A stretch of 64,000 nucleotides of DNA from Pantoea alfalfae (GCF_019880205.1 NZ_CP082292.1:744001-808000), one strand, 5' to 3'. Positions 1 through 9,360 are shown, counted from the stretch's first letter. The notes: generated by a model not told the origin, from the sequence alone. Program-made: numbers and translations.

Positions 1-551
1 CCGCACTGTTTGGCCGCGAAGCTCCGGTCACGCTGGAGATTGGCTTTGGTATGGGCGCGTCCCTGGTGACCATGGCGCAGAACACACCGCATCAGAACTT
101 CCTGGGTATTGAAGTGCACGCGCCGGGCGTGGGTGCCTGTCTCGCCGCCGCCAAAGAAGCCGATGTACAGAACCTGCGGGTGATGTGTCACGATGCGGTA
201 GAAGTGCTGGAGAAGATGATTCCGGATAACTCACTGCGCATGGTTCAGCTTTTCTTCCCCGATCCATGGCATAAAGCGCGTCACAATAAACGCCGTATCG
301 TTCAGGTACCTTTCGCCGAGCTGGTGATGCGTAAACTGAAGCCGGGCGGCGTTTTCCATATGGCGACCGACTGGGAAGCCTACGCGGAGCATATGCTTGA
401 AGTGATGAACAGCATCGATGGCTACCGCAACCAGTCAGAGCAACAGAATTACGTGCCGCGTCCTGAGACGCGTCCACTGACCAAGTTTGAGCAGCGCGGG
501 CAGCGTTTAGGCCACGGCGTATGGGATTTAATGTTTGAGAGGGTGAAATAA
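1..551 (+). CDS. trmB: tRNA (guanine-N7-)-methyltransferase, 5' end missing
   Basis: Methylates N7 of G46 in the variable loop of tRNAs, using SAM, in the cytoplasm. The reading frame is already open at base 3, so the start codon lies outside the window. The first visible residues carry the SAM-binding glycine motif EIGFGMGAS, followed by the family signature [14 protein letters not shown] near 259-300, which binds substrate and cofactor in TrmB proteins. The C-terminal part ([21 protein letters not shown]) is also typical. The TAA stop shares its last base with the ATG of yggL (TAATG), so the two are translationally coupled. Partial only because of the window edge; nothing suggests a broken gene. 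Confidence 0.96.
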   Translation, partial: ALFGREAPVTLEIGFGMGASLVTMAQNTPHQNFLGIEVHAPGVGACLAAAKEADVQNLRVMCHDAVEVLEKMIPDNSLRMVQLFFPDPWHKARHNKRRIVQVPFAELVMRKLKPGGVFHMATDWEAYAEHMLEVMNSIDGYRNQSEQQNYVPRPETRPLTKFEQRGQRLGHGVWDLMFERVK

Positions 552-877
552 TGGCCACACAACGCAGCCGCCGTTTACGTAAAAAACTGCACATCGACGA
601 GTTTCAGGAACTGGGCTTCTCCGTTGCCTGGCGCTTTCCGGAAGGCACCAGCGAAAGCGAAATCGATGAGACGCTGAACCAGTTCATCAATGAAGCGATC
701 GATCCTAACGGCCTTGCCTTTGATGGCAGCGGCTACCTGGTGTGGGAAGGTCTGGTTTGCCTGCAGAAAACCGGCAAATGCACCGATGAGCATCGTGCGC
801 TGGTCCGCAAATGGCTGGAAGACCGCAAGCTGCAGGATGTGCAGATGACGGAACTCTTTGACGTCTGGTGGGACTAA
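551..877 (+). CDS. yggL: YggL family protein (DUF469)
   Basis: Small 108-residue cytoplasmic protein of the YggL/DUF469 family, with no signal peptide or membrane segment. In E. coli YggL has been linked to ribosomes (50S association), but its biochemical role is not settled. The N-terminus is strongly basic (ATQRSRRLRKKLH), the rest acidic, and the C-terminus ends in DVWWD. It overlaps trmB by one base, as in E. coli, so it is probably expressed from the trmB transcript. The start is fixed by this overlap. Function beyond family membership is unknown. Confidence 0.92.
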   Translation: MATQRSRRLRKKLHIDEFQELGFSVAWRFPEGTSESEIDETLNQFINEAIDPNGLAFDGSGYLVWEGLVCLQKTGKCTDEHRALVRKWLEDRKLQDVQMTELFDVWWD

Positions 878-942
878 GTCGTCACACAGTGTCGGGCTGC
901 GGCCCGATCGGAGGGTTTCAGACCCGATCTTAGGGAGTAGAT

Positions 943-1659
943 ATGATGCGTAAAGCGCTTCTTGCTGTGCTGCTGGTGGCAGCAACTCAGGCTCAGGCAG
1001 CCTACGAATGCAGCGTTAAGCCACAGGACGATGTGGTGATTAAACCGCAGAGCGTGCAGGTGGTCGGTGCCAGTGGCAATATGGAAATCTCGCCGCAGGG
1101 CGACGTGCAGTTCAACGGCCAGAAAGTTTCGCTGGATATCGCTGAACGTCAGAAAGCGATCGACTATCAGAACGCGCTGCGTCGCGATCTTCCGTGGATC
1201 GATAGCGGAGCGACATCCCGTCTGGAAAAAGGACGTGCGGCACTGGATCGGGTCATCGTTGAAAAACTGGGCACCGACAGCAACGTGCGTAATCGCCTGA
1301 CCACGCTGAATGGTCAGCTGAAACAGCAGATGAACCGCATCATTGAACATCGGGAAGACGGTCTGACGTTCCACCATCAGGCGATTGATGAGGTGCGCGC
1401 CGAAGGCGAACGGCTGGTGCAGTCAACGCTGGGCGGCGTGATGCAGGATAGTCTGAATGAGATGGGCAGTAAGCAGGGCAGCGGCGGCAGTAATCCGCTG
1501 CAGGCAATTATGGGCAATCTGGGCGGTCTGCAACAGTCGATTCAGGCTGAGTGGAGCAAGCAGGAGCAGGATTTCCAGAACTTCGGACACGAAGTATGTA
1601 ATCGCGTTATTTCGCTGGAAGATCAGCGTAAACAGCTTACCCGCGCACTGAAAAAATAA
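943..1659 (+). CDS. yggN: YggN family protein (DUF2884), exported
   Basis: 238-residue protein of the YggN/DUF2884 family, function unknown. The first 19 or so residues form a clear Sec signal peptide (MMRKALLAVLLVAATQAQA followed by A), so the mature protein is probably periplasmic. The mature part is hydrophilic and rich in Gln/Arg/Glu, with a Gly/Ser-rich linker (about residues 179-189) before the last helix. The Shine-Dalgarno sequence (AGGGAG) precedes ATG 943; the ATG at 946 is an alternative. In E. coli K-12 ansB and yggM lie between this gene and hemW, but here yggN and hemW converge directly, separated only by a terminator. Confidence 0.9.
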   Translation: MMRKALLAVLLVAATQAQAAYECSVKPQDDVVIKPQSVQVVGASGNMEISPQGDVQFNGQKVSLDIAERQKAIDYQNALRRDLPWIDSGATSRLEKGRAALDRVIVEKLGTDSNVRNRLTTLNGQLKQQMNRIIEHREDGLTFHHQAIDEVRAEGERLVQSTLGGVMQDSLNEMGSKQGSGGSNPLQAIMGNLGGLQQSIQAEWSKQEQDFQNFGHEVCNRVISLEDQRKQLTRALKK

Positions 1660-1664
1660 GTTAA

Positions 1665-1694
1665 CGCCTCAGCCTGCCGGGCTGAGGCGCTTTT
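1665..1694. terminator. Bidirectional terminator between yggN and hemW
   Basis: Perfect 9-bp stem (CGCCTCAGC at 1665-1673, GCTGAGGCG at 1681-1689) with a 7-nt loop, followed by a short T tract on the plus strand. It sits between two convergent genes, directly after the yggN stop and just before the hemW stop. The T tract is short, so its strength is uncertain. Confidence 0.75.
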
Positions 1695-1695
1695 G

Positions 1696-2835
1696 CTACT
1701 CTTCCGCTAAAAACAGCTCCAGCAGCGAATTCAGGAACAGCTTCCCTTTCTCCGTAATCTGCCACTGATCAGCGGTTTCCGTCACATAACCGGCGGCAAT
1801 CGCGGCATCCATCTGCGGACGGATCACCTGCTCTGACAAACCGGTGTAGCGGCTGAACTCGTCGCGCGGCGCGGCCTCCAGCAGGCGAAAGCGGTTCATG
1901 AAATATTCAAACGGCTTGTCGCTATCGGCAACCTCATACTGCTTTTCGCGGTAGTTACCCTGCATGAAGCCACGCGGATGACGGGTTTTCACCGTGCGGA
2001 CAATGCGGCCATCCGGCTGCGTCAGCTTGCCGTGTGCGCCACAGCCAATCCCCAGATAGTCGCCAAAGCGCCAGTAGTTGAGGTTGTGTTCACAGCGATA
2101 ACCCGGCTTCGCGTAGGCGGAGGTTTCATACTGCTGATAACCCGCCGCCTGAAGTAGCCGATCACCCTGTTCGAAAATATCCCAAAGTGCATCATCATCT
2201 GGCAGCACCGGCGGGCGTGAGCCAAACAGCGTGTTGGGTTCGATGGTGAGCTGGTACCAGGAGAGATGCGGGGGGTTAAGCGCAATCGCCTGACGTAAAT
2301 CGTCGAGCGCTTCCTCCAGAGACTGATCGGGCAGGCCATGCATCAGGTCGAGGTTAAAGCTGCGCAGCGACAGCGACTCTGCCAGTTCGGCGGCGCGTAC
2401 GGCCTCTTCCGGGCCGTGAATACGGCCCAGACGCTGCAGCTTTTGCGGACTGAAACTCTGTACACCAATCGAAATACGGTTGATACCGGCGCGCTGATAG
2501 GCGCTGAACCGGTCCGCTTCCACGGTACCAGGATTTGCTTCCATGGTCACTTCCGCATCAGGGGAGAGCGTCAGACGCTCCCGCACGCCATCCATCAGCA
2601 TCTGCATCGCGCTGCTGCTCAGCAGGCTGGGCGTGCCGCCACCAATGAAAATCGTGCGCACTTCCCGGTCGCCGATCAGCGGCAGGTCGATCTCCAGATC
2701 GCGCAGCAGGTGCTGCACATATTCAACGTGCGGCACCTCATCTTTCAGCGCGTGGGAGTTAAAATCACAGTAGGGGCACTTCTGTACGCACCACGGAATG
2801 TGGATGTAGAGACTTAACGGCGGCAGATTAGGCAT
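1696..2835 (-). CDS. hemW: Heme chaperone HemW, radical-SAM family
   Basis: Radical-SAM protein of the HemN-like family that binds heme and is thought to deliver it to target proteins; long annotated as an oxygen-independent coproporphyrinogen oxidase. 379 residues. The 4Fe-4S cluster cysteines are C16, C20 and C23 ([10 protein letters not shown]). The residue two after the third Cys is Phe, where true HemN has a fourth Cys; this separates HemW from HemN. The SAM-binding GGGTPS motif is at about 65-70, and the C-terminal winged-helix HemN_C domain fills roughly the last 100 residues. The start codon lies inside the 3' end of rdgB (8-base overlap), so it is coupled to the rdgB-yggT-yggS operon. 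Confidence 0.96.
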   Translation of the reverse strand: MPNLPPLSLYIHIPWCVQKCPYCDFNSHALKDEVPHVEYVQHLLRDLEIDLPLIGDREVRTIFIGGGTPSLLSSSAMQMLMDGVRERLTLSPDAEVTMEANPGTVEADRFSAYQRAGINRISIGVQSFSPQKLQRLGRIHGPEEAVRAAELAESLSLRSFNLDLMHGLPDQSLEEALDDLRQAIALNPPHLSWYQLTIEPNTLFGSRPPVLPDDDALWDIFEQGDRLLQAAGYQQYETSAYAKPGYRCEHNLNYWRFGDYLGIGCGAHGKLTQPDGRIVRTVKTRHPRGFMQGNYREKQYEVADSDKPFEYFMNRFRLLEAAPRDEFSRYTGLSEQVIRPQMDAAIAAGYVTETADQWQITEKGKLFLNSLLELFLAEE

Positions 2836-3421
2836 TACGCATCGCTTCCAGCAACAGCGTCAATGCTTTACCCCGGTGAGAAACCGCACCTTTTTCCGCT
2901 TTGCTCAGCTCGGCCGCAGTTTTACCCAGCGCCGGGACAAAGAAAATCGGGTCGTAACCGAAGCCACCGGAACCCGCAGCGGAACGCGTAATTTCCCCCT
3001 GCCAGCTGCCGTGAAACACCAGCGGGGTCGGGTCTTCCGCATGACGCAGATAGACCAGTACGCAGTGGAACTGCGCCTGGCGCTGACCGTCAGGGACGTT
3101 TTCCAGCGCCTGTAATAGCTTCTCCAGGTTCTGCTGATCGCTGGCCTCTTCACCGGCGTAACGCGCCGAGTAGATGCCAGGCGCGCCGCCCAGCGCATCC
3201 ACGGCCAGGCCGGAGTCATCGGCGATGGCCGGTAATCCGGTGATCTGTGCCGCGTGACGCGCTTTGAGAATCGCGTTCTCAATAAAGGTCAGGCCGGTCT
3301 CTTCTGCCGATTCAACCCCAAGGTCCGTCTGCGCGACGATATCCAGACCAAAGGCGGAGAGTAACTCCGCCAGTTCACGCACTTTGCCGGGATTGCCGGT
3401 TGCGAGCACAACTTTTTGCAT
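2828..3421 (-). CDS. rdgB: XTP/dITP diphosphatase (Ham1 family)
   Basis: Hydrolyses non-canonical purine triphosphates (dITP, XTP, ITP) to monophosphates, cleaning the nucleotide pool. 197 residues from the chosen ATG at 3421, matching the E. coli length and N-terminus ([19 protein letters not shown]). The family signatures TGNPGKVRE near the N-terminus, [16 protein letters not shown] in the middle and the C-terminal SHRGKAL are all present. An in-frame ATG at 3442 adds seven residues and abuts the yggT stop; it is possible but not conserved with E. coli. The gene follows yggT directly: yggU, which lies between them in E. coli, is missing. Confidence 0.96.
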   Translation of the reverse strand: MQKVVLATGNPGKVRELAELLSAFGLDIVAQTDLGVESAEETGLTFIENAILKARHAAQITGLPAIADDSGLAVDALGGAPGIYSARYAGEEASDQQNLEKLLQALENVPDGQRQAQFHCVLVYLRHAEDPTPLVFHGSWQGEITRSAAGSGGFGYDPIFFVPALGKTAAELSKAEKGAVSHRGKALTLLLEAMRNA

Positions 3422-3442
3422 AACAGTTCCAGTTTGATTCAT

Positions 3443-3997
3443 TTACAGCAGATACCAGAGACCCGGAAACAGGTCCATGCCGAGAAAGTTCAGGGCATAC
3501 AGCACCAGGATGACGATCATCGCAGAGAAATCGATGCCGCCCATCGCAGGCAGAATACGGCGAACAGGGGCCATCATCGGCTCGGTTAACTGCACCAGCA
3601 GATAATCGACCGGGCCACGTCCCTGGCTGATCCAGCTCATCAGAGAGCGTACGATAATGACCCAGAAGACCAGATAGCCGGCGGATTTCACCAGCGACAG
3701 CAGGCCGACCAGCAGGTTAGTCGGATCGACCGAGAACACGCCCACCTGAATCAGCAGCAGAATCGGGTATTTCAGCGTGGTCAGCACAAAGGCCAGCAGC
3801 AGCGAGGCGGTATCAATCGGCCCCAGCGCCGGCAGTATGCGGCGCAGTGGCTTAACAATTGGCTGTGTCACTTTTACGACAAACTGCGCCACTGGATTGT
3901 AAAAATCGCAGCGGGACCACTGCATCCAGATGCGTAACAGCAGCACCATGACGTAGAGATCGATCAGCGTTTTTACTAAAAACGTCAGTGTTAACAT
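3443..3997 (-). CDS. yggT: YggT family membrane protein
   Basis: 184-residue inner-membrane protein with two YGGT repeats. Each repeat starts with a hydrophobic helix (about residues 3-25 and 98-120) and carries the matching sequence P(I/M)(V/M)xPxRRILPAxGxID (about residues 46-62 and 141-157), a clear internal duplication. Proteins of this family are implicated in osmotic or ion-homeostasis phenotypes in some bacteria and in membrane assembly in plastids; the E. coli role is not defined. Lies 12 bp downstream of yggS and runs almost into rdgB. Confidence 0.9.
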   Translation of the reverse strand: MLTLTFLVKTLIDLYVMVLLLRIWMQWSRCDFYNPVAQFVVKVTQPIVKPLRRILPALGPIDTASLLLAFVLTTLKYPILLLIQVGVFSVDPTNLLVGLLSLVKSAGYLVFWVIIVRSLMSWISQGRGPVDYLLVQLTEPMMAPVRRILPAMGGIDFSAMIVILVLYALNFLGMDLFPGLWYLL

Positions 3998-4009
3998 GAA
4001 GTTCCTCTG

Positions 4010-4717
4010 TTATTGTTGTGAGTTGTGCGCATAATCTCGTGCGCCAAAAATGGCGGTGCCGATACGCACCATCGTACTACCTGCGGCGATTGCCGCCTCC
4101 ATGTCATCGCTCATTCCCAGCGAAAGCGTATCTATACCAGAATAGTGCTGTTGCAGCTGCCGGAAGGCTTCCGCCATCTGCTGACACACCGCCAGCTGCC
4201 GCTGGTAATCACTCTCCGCTGCCGGAATCGCCATCAATCCCCGCAGCCGCAGTTGCGGCAGGGCAGCGATCTGCTCCGCCAGCCCGGAAACGGCCTCCAG
4301 CATGATGCCAGATTTGCTGTTCTCGTCACTGATATTTACCTGAATTAACACATTCAGCGGTGGCAGCGAGGCGGGCCGCTGGTCGTTGAGCCGCTGCGCA
4401 ATGCGCTGGCGGTCAATGGTGTGACACCAGGCGAAATTTTCCGCCACCAGACGGCTTTTGTTGGACTGCAACGGGCCGATGAAGTGCCACGCCAGCTCAG
4501 GATGTGCGGCCAGTGCCTGAACTTTTTCAACCCCTTCCTGAACGTAATTTTCACCGAAGGCAATCTGGCCAGCGGCAAAGGCTTCTTCGACCGCGCTCGC
4601 AGGTTTGGTTTTACTGACTGCAAGCAGGGTAATTTCTTCTGGTGCGCGGCCGCAACGCGCGGCAGCGGCGGCGATTCGCTGCCGCACTTGCTGTAAGTTC
4701 TGCTGGATTGAAGTCAT
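4010..4717 (-). CDS. yggS: Pyridoxal phosphate homeostasis protein YggS
   Basis: 235-residue single-domain PLP-binding protein, similar to the N-terminal barrel of alanine racemase but without its second domain, so it is a PLP carrier/homeostasis factor and not a racemase. The PLP lysine is K36 in LLAVSKTKPA. Other family signatures are GENYVQEG (about 55-62), HFIGPLQSNK (about 77-86) and LSLGMSDDMEAAI near the C-terminus. First gene of the minus-strand operon yggS-yggT-rdgB-hemW. Only 14 bp separate its start codon from that of the divergent yggR. Confidence 0.96.
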   Translation of the reverse strand: MTSIQQNLQQVRQRIAAAAARCGRAPEEITLLAVSKTKPASAVEEAFAAGQIAFGENYVQEGVEKVQALAAHPELAWHFIGPLQSNKSRLVAENFAWCHTIDRQRIAQRLNDQRPASLPPLNVLIQVNISDENSKSGIMLEAVSGLAEQIAALPQLRLRGLMAIPAAESDYQRQLAVCQQMAEAFRQLQQHYSGIDTLSLGMSDDMEAAIAAGSTMVRIGTAIFGARDYAHNSQQ

Positions 4718-4731
4718 AGTCAGGAGAAATT

Positions 4732-5727
4732 ATGAATCTGGATGAAATGGTGGGGCTTAGTGTAAAGCATAATGCCGCCGATCTGCACCTTTGCTGCGGA
4801 CATTTGCCCTACTGGCGGCGGCAGGGAAAGCTGGAGGTCATTTCGCAGCAGGGCCCGCTTTCTGCCGCCTGGATGGCAGAGTTTATGACCCGCTGGCTCA
4901 GTGACCCGCAGCGGCAGGCGCTGGAACGCGCAGGGCAGCTCGACTTCGCTCTGAGCCTGGCTGGCGGTCAGCGTCTGCGTGCCAATCTGTTTATGCAGCG
5001 TAACGGCCTGTCACTGGCGCTGCGCATCATCGCCACGACGAGCCCGACGCTGGAGAGCCTGCAGCTGCCCGCCATTGTGCCGACGCTGCTGGAGCAGCAG
5101 GATGGCCTGATTCTGGTGACCGGTGCGACCGGAAGTGGTAAATCGGCCACGCTGACGGCGCTGGTCGATGCGCTGAACCGCCAGCAGGCGCGTCATATCA
5201 TTACGCTGGAAGATCCGATTGAATTTATCCATCACAGCCAGCAGTCGCTGATTCAGCAGCGCGAAATCGGCCTGCACTGCGATTCGTTCTCGCTGGGGAT
5301 AAAGGCGGCGCTGCGTGAAGATCCCGACGTCATCCTGCTGGGTGAGCTGCGCGACAGCGACACCATCCGTCAGGCGCTGACGGCGGCGGAGACTGGCCAT
5401 CTGGTACTGGCGACGCTGCATACTCGTGGCGCGGCGCAGGCGGTGGATCGGCTGGTGGATGTCTTCCCGGCGGAGGAGAAGCAGCTGGTGCGTACGCAAC
5501 TCGCGGGCAGCCTGAAAGCAGTGATTGCACAGCGGCTGGTAACCTCAGTGGCTGGATCGCGGATTGGACTGTTTGAGATACTGATCGCCACTCCGGGTAT
5601 CACGAATCTGATCCGGGAAGGCAAGATGCATCAGATCCCCGCGCTGCTGCAGACCGGCGCACAGGCCGGTATGCAGACGTTTGAGCAGAGCCGGCTGGCG
5701 CGTCAGGCAGCCGGTCTGATTGAGTAA
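4732..5727 (+). CDS. yggR: PilT-like type IV pilus retraction ATPase
   Basis: 331-residue PilT/VirB11-family secretion ATPase. The Walker A motif GATGSGKS is at 131-138, an Asp box (LEDPIEF) near 160, the Walker B-like VILLGELRD near 200 and a His-box region (GHLVLATLHTRGAAQAVDRL) near 222. In true type IV pilus systems PilT powers retraction; no other pil gene is visible in this window, so the substrate machine must be elsewhere or lost. SD AGGAG precedes ATG 4732. Divergent from yggS with a 14-bp gap. Confidence 0.92.
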   Translation: MNLDEMVGLSVKHNAADLHLCCGHLPYWRRQGKLEVISQQGPLSAAWMAEFMTRWLSDPQRQALERAGQLDFALSLAGGQRLRANLFMQRNGLSLALRIIATTSPTLESLQLPAIVPTLLEQQDGLILVTGATGSGKSATLTALVDALNRQQARHIITLEDPIEFIHHSQQSLIQQREIGLHCDSFSLGIKAALREDPDVILLGELRDSDTIRQALTAAETGHLVLATLHTRGAAQAVDRLVDVFPAEEKQLVRTQLAGSLKAVIAQRLVTSVAGSRIGLFEILIATPGITNLIREGKMHQIPALLQTGAQAGMQTFEQSRLARQAAGLIE

Positions 5728-5732
5728 GCCGA

Positions 5733-6152
5733 TCAGTAATGGTTTTCGAACCAGTCCTGCAAAATGATGGCAGCAGACTGTGAATCGACCGAGCCTTTGT
5801 TGAGGGCGCGATAACCGCCGCGCTCAAACAGGCCAGCACGCGCCTCTACCGTGCTGAGCCGTTCATCCTGCAGCTCTACCCGGATGCCAAAGCGACCGTG
5901 CAGGCGGTTGGCAAATTTACGCGCGCGGTCAGTCAGCGGCTGCTCGGTACCATCCATATTCAGCGGCAGGCCGACGACGACAAAATCGGGCTGCCACTCT
6001 TTCAGCAGCTTTTCGACCACCAGCCAGTCCGGGATACCATCCTGCGCTTTAATCGCGGTCAGCGGACGGGCACTGCCCGTGAGTTCCTGACCTACAGCGA
6101 CACCAATACTTTTAGTGCCGAAGTCGAAACCTAACAGAGTCTGAGTTGACAT
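5733..6152 (-). CDS. ruvX: Holliday-junction-resolvase-like nuclease RuvX/YqgF
   Basis: 139-residue RNase-H-fold protein. In E. coli YqgF is needed for maturation of the 16S rRNA 5' end and was first annotated as a putative Holliday junction resolvase. The first acidic active-site residue is D10 in [25 protein letters not shown] in the middle and the C-terminal [13 protein letters not shown] contain the other conserved acidic positions. The start ATG shares a base with the stop of yqgE upstream, so the two are translationally coupled, as in E. coli. Converges with yggR, with only 5 bp between the stops. Confidence 0.95.
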   Translation of the reverse strand: MSTQTLLGFDFGTKSIGVAVGQELTGSARPLTAIKAQDGIPDWLVVEKLLKEWQPDFVVVGLPLNMDGTEQPLTDRARKFANRLHGRFGIRVELQDERLSTVEARAGLFERGGYRALNKGSVDSQSAAIILQDWFENHY

Positions 6153-6715
6153 CAGGCGTGTCCCGCGTCGCTGGCCATGTTGTGAATATCGACGCCAATA
6201 CTGCGCGCCGCTTCGCGCCAGCGCTCTGAAATCGGCGTCTGGAACAGGATATTGCTGTTAGCGGGCGTGGTCAGCCAGGCATTTTCCATCAACTCATTTT
6301 CCAGCTGATCTTTTTCCCAGGCGCAGTAACCCAGCGCGACCAGCACATTGGTGGGCTGAGACGCGGTGCCAATCGACTCCAGCACGTCACGGGAGGTAGT
6401 GATAATCGTATTATCTGAGACGCGAATGCTGGAGGTAAACGTGCGTTGTGCTGAGTGCAGAATAAAGCCACGATCTTCCGCCAGCGGACCGCCGGTAAAC
6501 ACCGGTTTATCCAGCCTGATGGCCGGGTCGCGATCGTCAGCAGGGATTTTCAGCTTCTTCAGAATGCCTTCAACCGTCAGGTTTTCCATGGGTTTATTGA
6601 TGATCAGTCCCATTGCACCCTCTTCGTTATGTTCGCAGAGATAGACCACGGAACGTTTGAAGAAAGGATCCTGCAATGAAGGCATGGCAATCAAAAAGTG
6701 ATGTTGTAAATTCAT
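6152..6715 (-). CDS. yqgE: YqgE/AlgH family protein (UPF0301)
   Basis: 187-residue cytoplasmic protein of the UPF0301 family; the Pseudomonas homologue AlgH affects alginate production, but no biochemical function is established. The start chosen is ATG 6713-6715, giving [19 protein letters not shown], the conserved N-terminus; an ATG 33 bases further out exists but adds unconserved residues. Conserved core segments include GLIINKPM and [15 protein letters not shown]. Sits between gshB and ruvX in the E. coli order. Confidence 0.93.
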   Translation of the reverse strand: MNLQHHFLIAMPSLQDPFFKRSVVYLCEHNEEGAMGLIINKPMENLTVEGILKKLKIPADDRDPAIRLDKPVFTGGPLAEDRGFILHSAQRTFTSSIRVSDNTIITTSRDVLESIGTASQPTNVLVALGYCAWEKDQLENELMENAWLTTPANSNILFQTPISERWREAARSIGVDIHNMASDAGHA

Positions 6716-6802
6716 TCTCACACGATGTACCAAAAAAATAACCGGCACGCGACGGCCGCACCGGTATTGGGTTGATCACGGAGCCACGCCCCGGCTTCTT
6801 GC

Positions 6803-7747
6803 TCAGCCCAGGCGCTTCTCAATGGCATCCATCAACATGCCGGTGATGGAGATCGGGAACGCAGCCTCAATTTCACGAATGCAGGTTGGGCTGGTCACGT
6901 TAACTTCAGTCAGTTTATCACCGATGATGTCGAGACCGACAAAAATCAGTCCTTTTGCTTTCAGCGTTGGGCCTACACGGCGCGCAATTTCCCAGTCGCT
7001 TTCGCTCAGCGGACGCGCTTCACCGCGACCACCGGCGGCGAGATTACCACGCGTTTCACCACCCTGCGGGATACGCGCCAGGCAGTAAGGGACCGGTTCG
7101 CCATCTACAACCAGCACGCGTTTGTCGCCTTCTTTAATCGCCGCAATGTAGTTCTGTGCCATGCAGAAACGGCTCTCATGCTCGGTCAGGGTTTCGGTAA
7201 TCACACCAAAGTTAGGATCGTCTTTCTTCACGCGGAAGATAGAGGCGCCACCCATGCCATCCAGCGGCTTCATGATGATGTCGCCATGCTCCTGCCAGAA
7301 GTCACGCAGCTGCGCTTTGCTGCGGGTCACCAGGGTGTCAGGCGTAAACTCGGCAAACCAGGCGGTGTAGAGCTTTTCGTTACAGTCACGCAGGCTCTGC
7401 GGTTTGTTCACGATCAGTGTACCCAGCTCTTCTGCGCGCTCCAGAATGTAGGTTGCATAGATGAACTCGGTATCGAATGGCGGATCTTTACGCATCAGCA
7501 CCACGTTCAGGTCAGCCAGCGGGATCACCTGCTCGCTGCCGAATTGATACCAGTTGTCAGGATTCTGCTCGACGGTCAGCAGACGGGTGCGGGCAGAGGC
7601 CACGCCACCGCGCATGGAGAGATCGTGCATCTCCATGTAGTGAATTTCGTAACCGCGGCGCTGTGCTTCCAGCAGCATAGCGAAGCTGGAGTCTTTTTTA
7701 ATATTGATGGACGAAATAGGGTCCATCACGATGCCAAGTTTAATCAT
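6803..7747 (-). CDS. gshB: Glutathione synthetase
   Basis: ATP-grasp ligase that joins gamma-glutamylcysteine and glycine, the second step of glutathione synthesis. 314 residues from the ATG at 7747, which has a strong SD (GAGGAG) and the conserved N-terminus MIKLGIVMDPISSINIKKD; upstream in-frame codons are not conserved. The ATP-grasp glycine loop KPLDGMGGASIFR is near residue 160, and the metal/ATP-binding FVGLDIIGDKLTEVNVTSP follows near 270. A perfect hairpin sits directly 5' of the SD (separate entry). Confidence 0.97.
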   Translation of the reverse strand: MIKLGIVMDPISSINIKKDSSFAMLLEAQRRGYEIHYMEMHDLSMRGGVASARTRLLTVEQNPDNWYQFGSEQVIPLADLNVVLMRKDPPFDTEFIYATYILERAEELGTLIVNKPQSLRDCNEKLYTAWFAEFTPDTLVTRSKAQLRDFWQEHGDIIMKPLDGMGGASIFRVKKDDPNFGVITETLTEHESRFCMAQNYIAAIKEGDKRVLVVDGEPVPYCLARIPQGGETRGNLAAGGRGEARPLSESDWEIARRVGPTLKAKGLIFVGLDIIGDKLTEVNVTSPTCIREIEAAFPISITGMLMDAIEKRLG

Positions 7748-7762
7748 TATTATCTCCTCGGT

Positions 7763-7782
7763 GAGGCGGTGTTTACCGCCTC
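7763..7782 (-). other. Hairpin in the gshB leader
   Basis: Perfect 8-bp inverted repeat (GAGGCGGT / ACCGCCTC) with a 4-nt loop, ending about five bases upstream of the gshB Shine-Dalgarno. There is no T tract, so it is not a standard terminator. It could stabilise the 5' end of the message or limit ribosome access; this is inference from position only. Confidence 0.5.
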
Positions 7783-7853
7783 GTCTGGTTCGGTCTGCAG
7801 TGGGCCGATCGGTCAGGACATCATGCCTGCGCTCTTTCCGCTGAAAGTATCGC

Positions 7854-8585
7854 TTAACCCAGGTCGCCAAACCTCACCTGAAGTGCCGTAATGGCCGTCA
7901 GCGCGGTGGTTTCGGTACGTAATACCCGTGGGCCAAGCAGAATGTCAGTAAAGTCGTGCTGGGCCGTCATCGCAATTTCGTCCGCAGACAAACCGCCTTC
8001 AGGGCCAATCAGCAGCCGTACCCGCTCAACAGGCTGTGGCAGCGTATTGATGCTGTGACTGGCGCGCGGATGCAGGTTGAGCTTCAGACCGCTGTCAGCC
8101 TCTGCACACCAGGCTTCCAGCGTCATCGCTTCACGAATCTCCGGCACGCGATTACGGCCACACTGTTCGCAGGCGGCAATAGCAATTTTCTGCCACTGCT
8201 GGATCTTCTTCGCCAGACGTTCAGCATCAAGCTTTACGCCACAGCGCTCGGAAAACAAGGGTGTAATGACATTCACGCCCAGCTCGATCGATTTCTGGAT
8301 AGTGAATTCCATTTTTTCACCGCGCGACATCACCTGACCTAAATGCAGATGCAAAGGTGACTCGCGATCGTCCGGCTGGCTCTCTGTGAGCGATACTTTT
8401 ACACGCTTTTTATCAACATGCGTGATCTCTGCTGCAAAAGTCAGATTAGTGCCATCAAAGAGTTCCAGACGCTGGCCTGCCGTCATCCGGAGTACCCGGC
8501 CCACATGATTGGATGCATCTTCATCCAGGGTAATTTCACTGCCGATCTCTAATGGCCCGGCGTGATAGATGCGAGGTATGCGCAT
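7854..8585 (-). CDS. rsmE: 16S rRNA m3U1498 methyltransferase
   Basis: Methylates N3 of U1498 in 16S rRNA with SAM. 243 residues, the usual family length. The N-terminal PUA-like RNA-binding domain covers about 1-70; the C-terminal SPOUT domain carries the trefoil-knot signature [10 protein letters not shown] near 195 and [15 protein letters not shown] near 220. Upstream of gshB in the same orientation, as in E. coli; 106 bp separate them. Confidence 0.97.
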   Translation of the reverse strand: MRIPRIYHAGPLEIGSEITLDEDASNHVGRVLRMTAGQRLELFDGTNLTFAAEITHVDKKRVKVSLTESQPDDRESPLHLHLGQVMSRGEKMEFTIQKSIELGVNVITPLFSERCGVKLDAERLAKKIQQWQKIAIAACEQCGRNRVPEIREAMTLEAWCAEADSGLKLNLHPRASHSINTLPQPVERVRLLIGPEGGLSADEIAMTAQHDFTDILLGPRVLRTETTALTAITALQVRFGDLG

Positions 8586-8601
8586 AAGGTTCCTGAAACC
8601 G

Positions 8602-8623
8602 GACGCCGCACTGCAGCGGCGTC
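8602..8623. other. Intergenic hairpin, endA-rsmE
   Basis: Perfect 8-bp stem (GACGCCGC / GCGGCGTC) with a 6-nt loop between the endA stop and the rsmE start. A run of seven T on the minus strand lies on the endA side of the stem, the wrong side for an endA terminator; read on the plus strand the tract is A-rich. Role unknown. Confidence 0.4.
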
Positions 8624-8655
8624 ATGGGAAAAAAAGCTAGTGTAGGGCAGGGATT

Positions 8656-9360
8656 TTAGCGCTGGCAAGCCTGCTGCACATAAGGATTGTGATTGCCCTG
8701 AACCTTTGCAATGCGCTGATCGCGTTCACACTCCCACTTTGTGACGGGATAGAGCTTGTCCCAGGCGGTAAACAGCTGCGTCTGCTGGCGCGAAATGCGC
8801 AGATGGTACTGATCGCGCATGTAGAAATAGGTTCGGGCAATAGCTCCCCGCGCCCGTGCGGGTGGCTCCGCCTGTTTGAGTTTAAAGTCGATCTTCATCT
8901 CACACTGGCCGTACTGCTTCTCGCTACCGTTCCATTGACTGTAGGCGAAGTTACCACGGTCACCATTCACTTCACCCACTGCAGGCTGAAGGTTATGCAA
9001 ATCTGTTTCGATGCGGCGATAGTCGGGGTCCTTGCTGCAGTTTTTGCGGCCTCCGTCCTGCCAGCACTGACGCTGATGACCAAACTCCCAGGCCGGCATC
9101 ACATGTTCCCACTCAATGCGCCCGGCGCGATTGGCGTTCCTGCGCACCTGATAACCACAGCTGTTGAGATCGGGAATGCCCTTTTTGCCCTGCCACTGAA
9201 TCTTACAGCCACAGTAGAATGAACCCGGCGCATCGGCGTTAATCGCCGCCGCAAAGGTTTTAGCCTGCTGGAAGTTATTTTGATGATAGTTATTCAGATT
9301 AAGGGCGTCAGCGGCAGGTGCAAATAGCAGCGCAACCGCCAGACTTAGTATGCGAGACAT
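8656..9360 (-). CDS. endA: Endonuclease I, periplasmic
   Basis: Periplasmic sequence-independent DNase of the EndA/NucM family. 234 residues from ATG 9360, with a short signal peptide ([19 protein letters not shown]). The beta-beta-alpha metal nuclease core is visible as [20 protein letters not shown] (catalytic His in EHVMP) and the conserved [10 protein letters not shown] (metal Asn). Eight or so Cys residues in the mature protein suggest disulphides. A longer in-frame extension to 9516 lacks conservation and would bury the signal peptide, so it is rejected. Confidence 0.95.
   Translation of the reverse strand: MSRILSLAVALLFAPAADALNLNNYHQNNFQQAKTFAAAINADAPGSFYCGCKIQWQGKKGIPDLNSCGYQVRRNANRAGRIEWEHVMPAWEFGHQRQCWQDGGRKNCSKDPDYRRIETDLHNLQPAVGEVNGDRGNFAYSQWNGSEKQYGQCEMKIDFKLKQAEPPARARGAIARTYFYMRDQYHLRISRQQTQLFTAWDKLYPVTKWECERDQRIAKVQGNHNPYVQQACQR

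Noticed and set aside
4732-5727. yggR as evidence of a type IV pilus cluster in this window
   Set aside because: No pilin, PilB, PilC, PilQ or PilM-P genes are nearby; E. coli has the same isolated gene.
8602-8636. Hairpin near T7 as an endA terminator
   Set aside because: On the endA strand the T run comes before the stem, not after it, so it cannot act as a normal intrinsic terminator.
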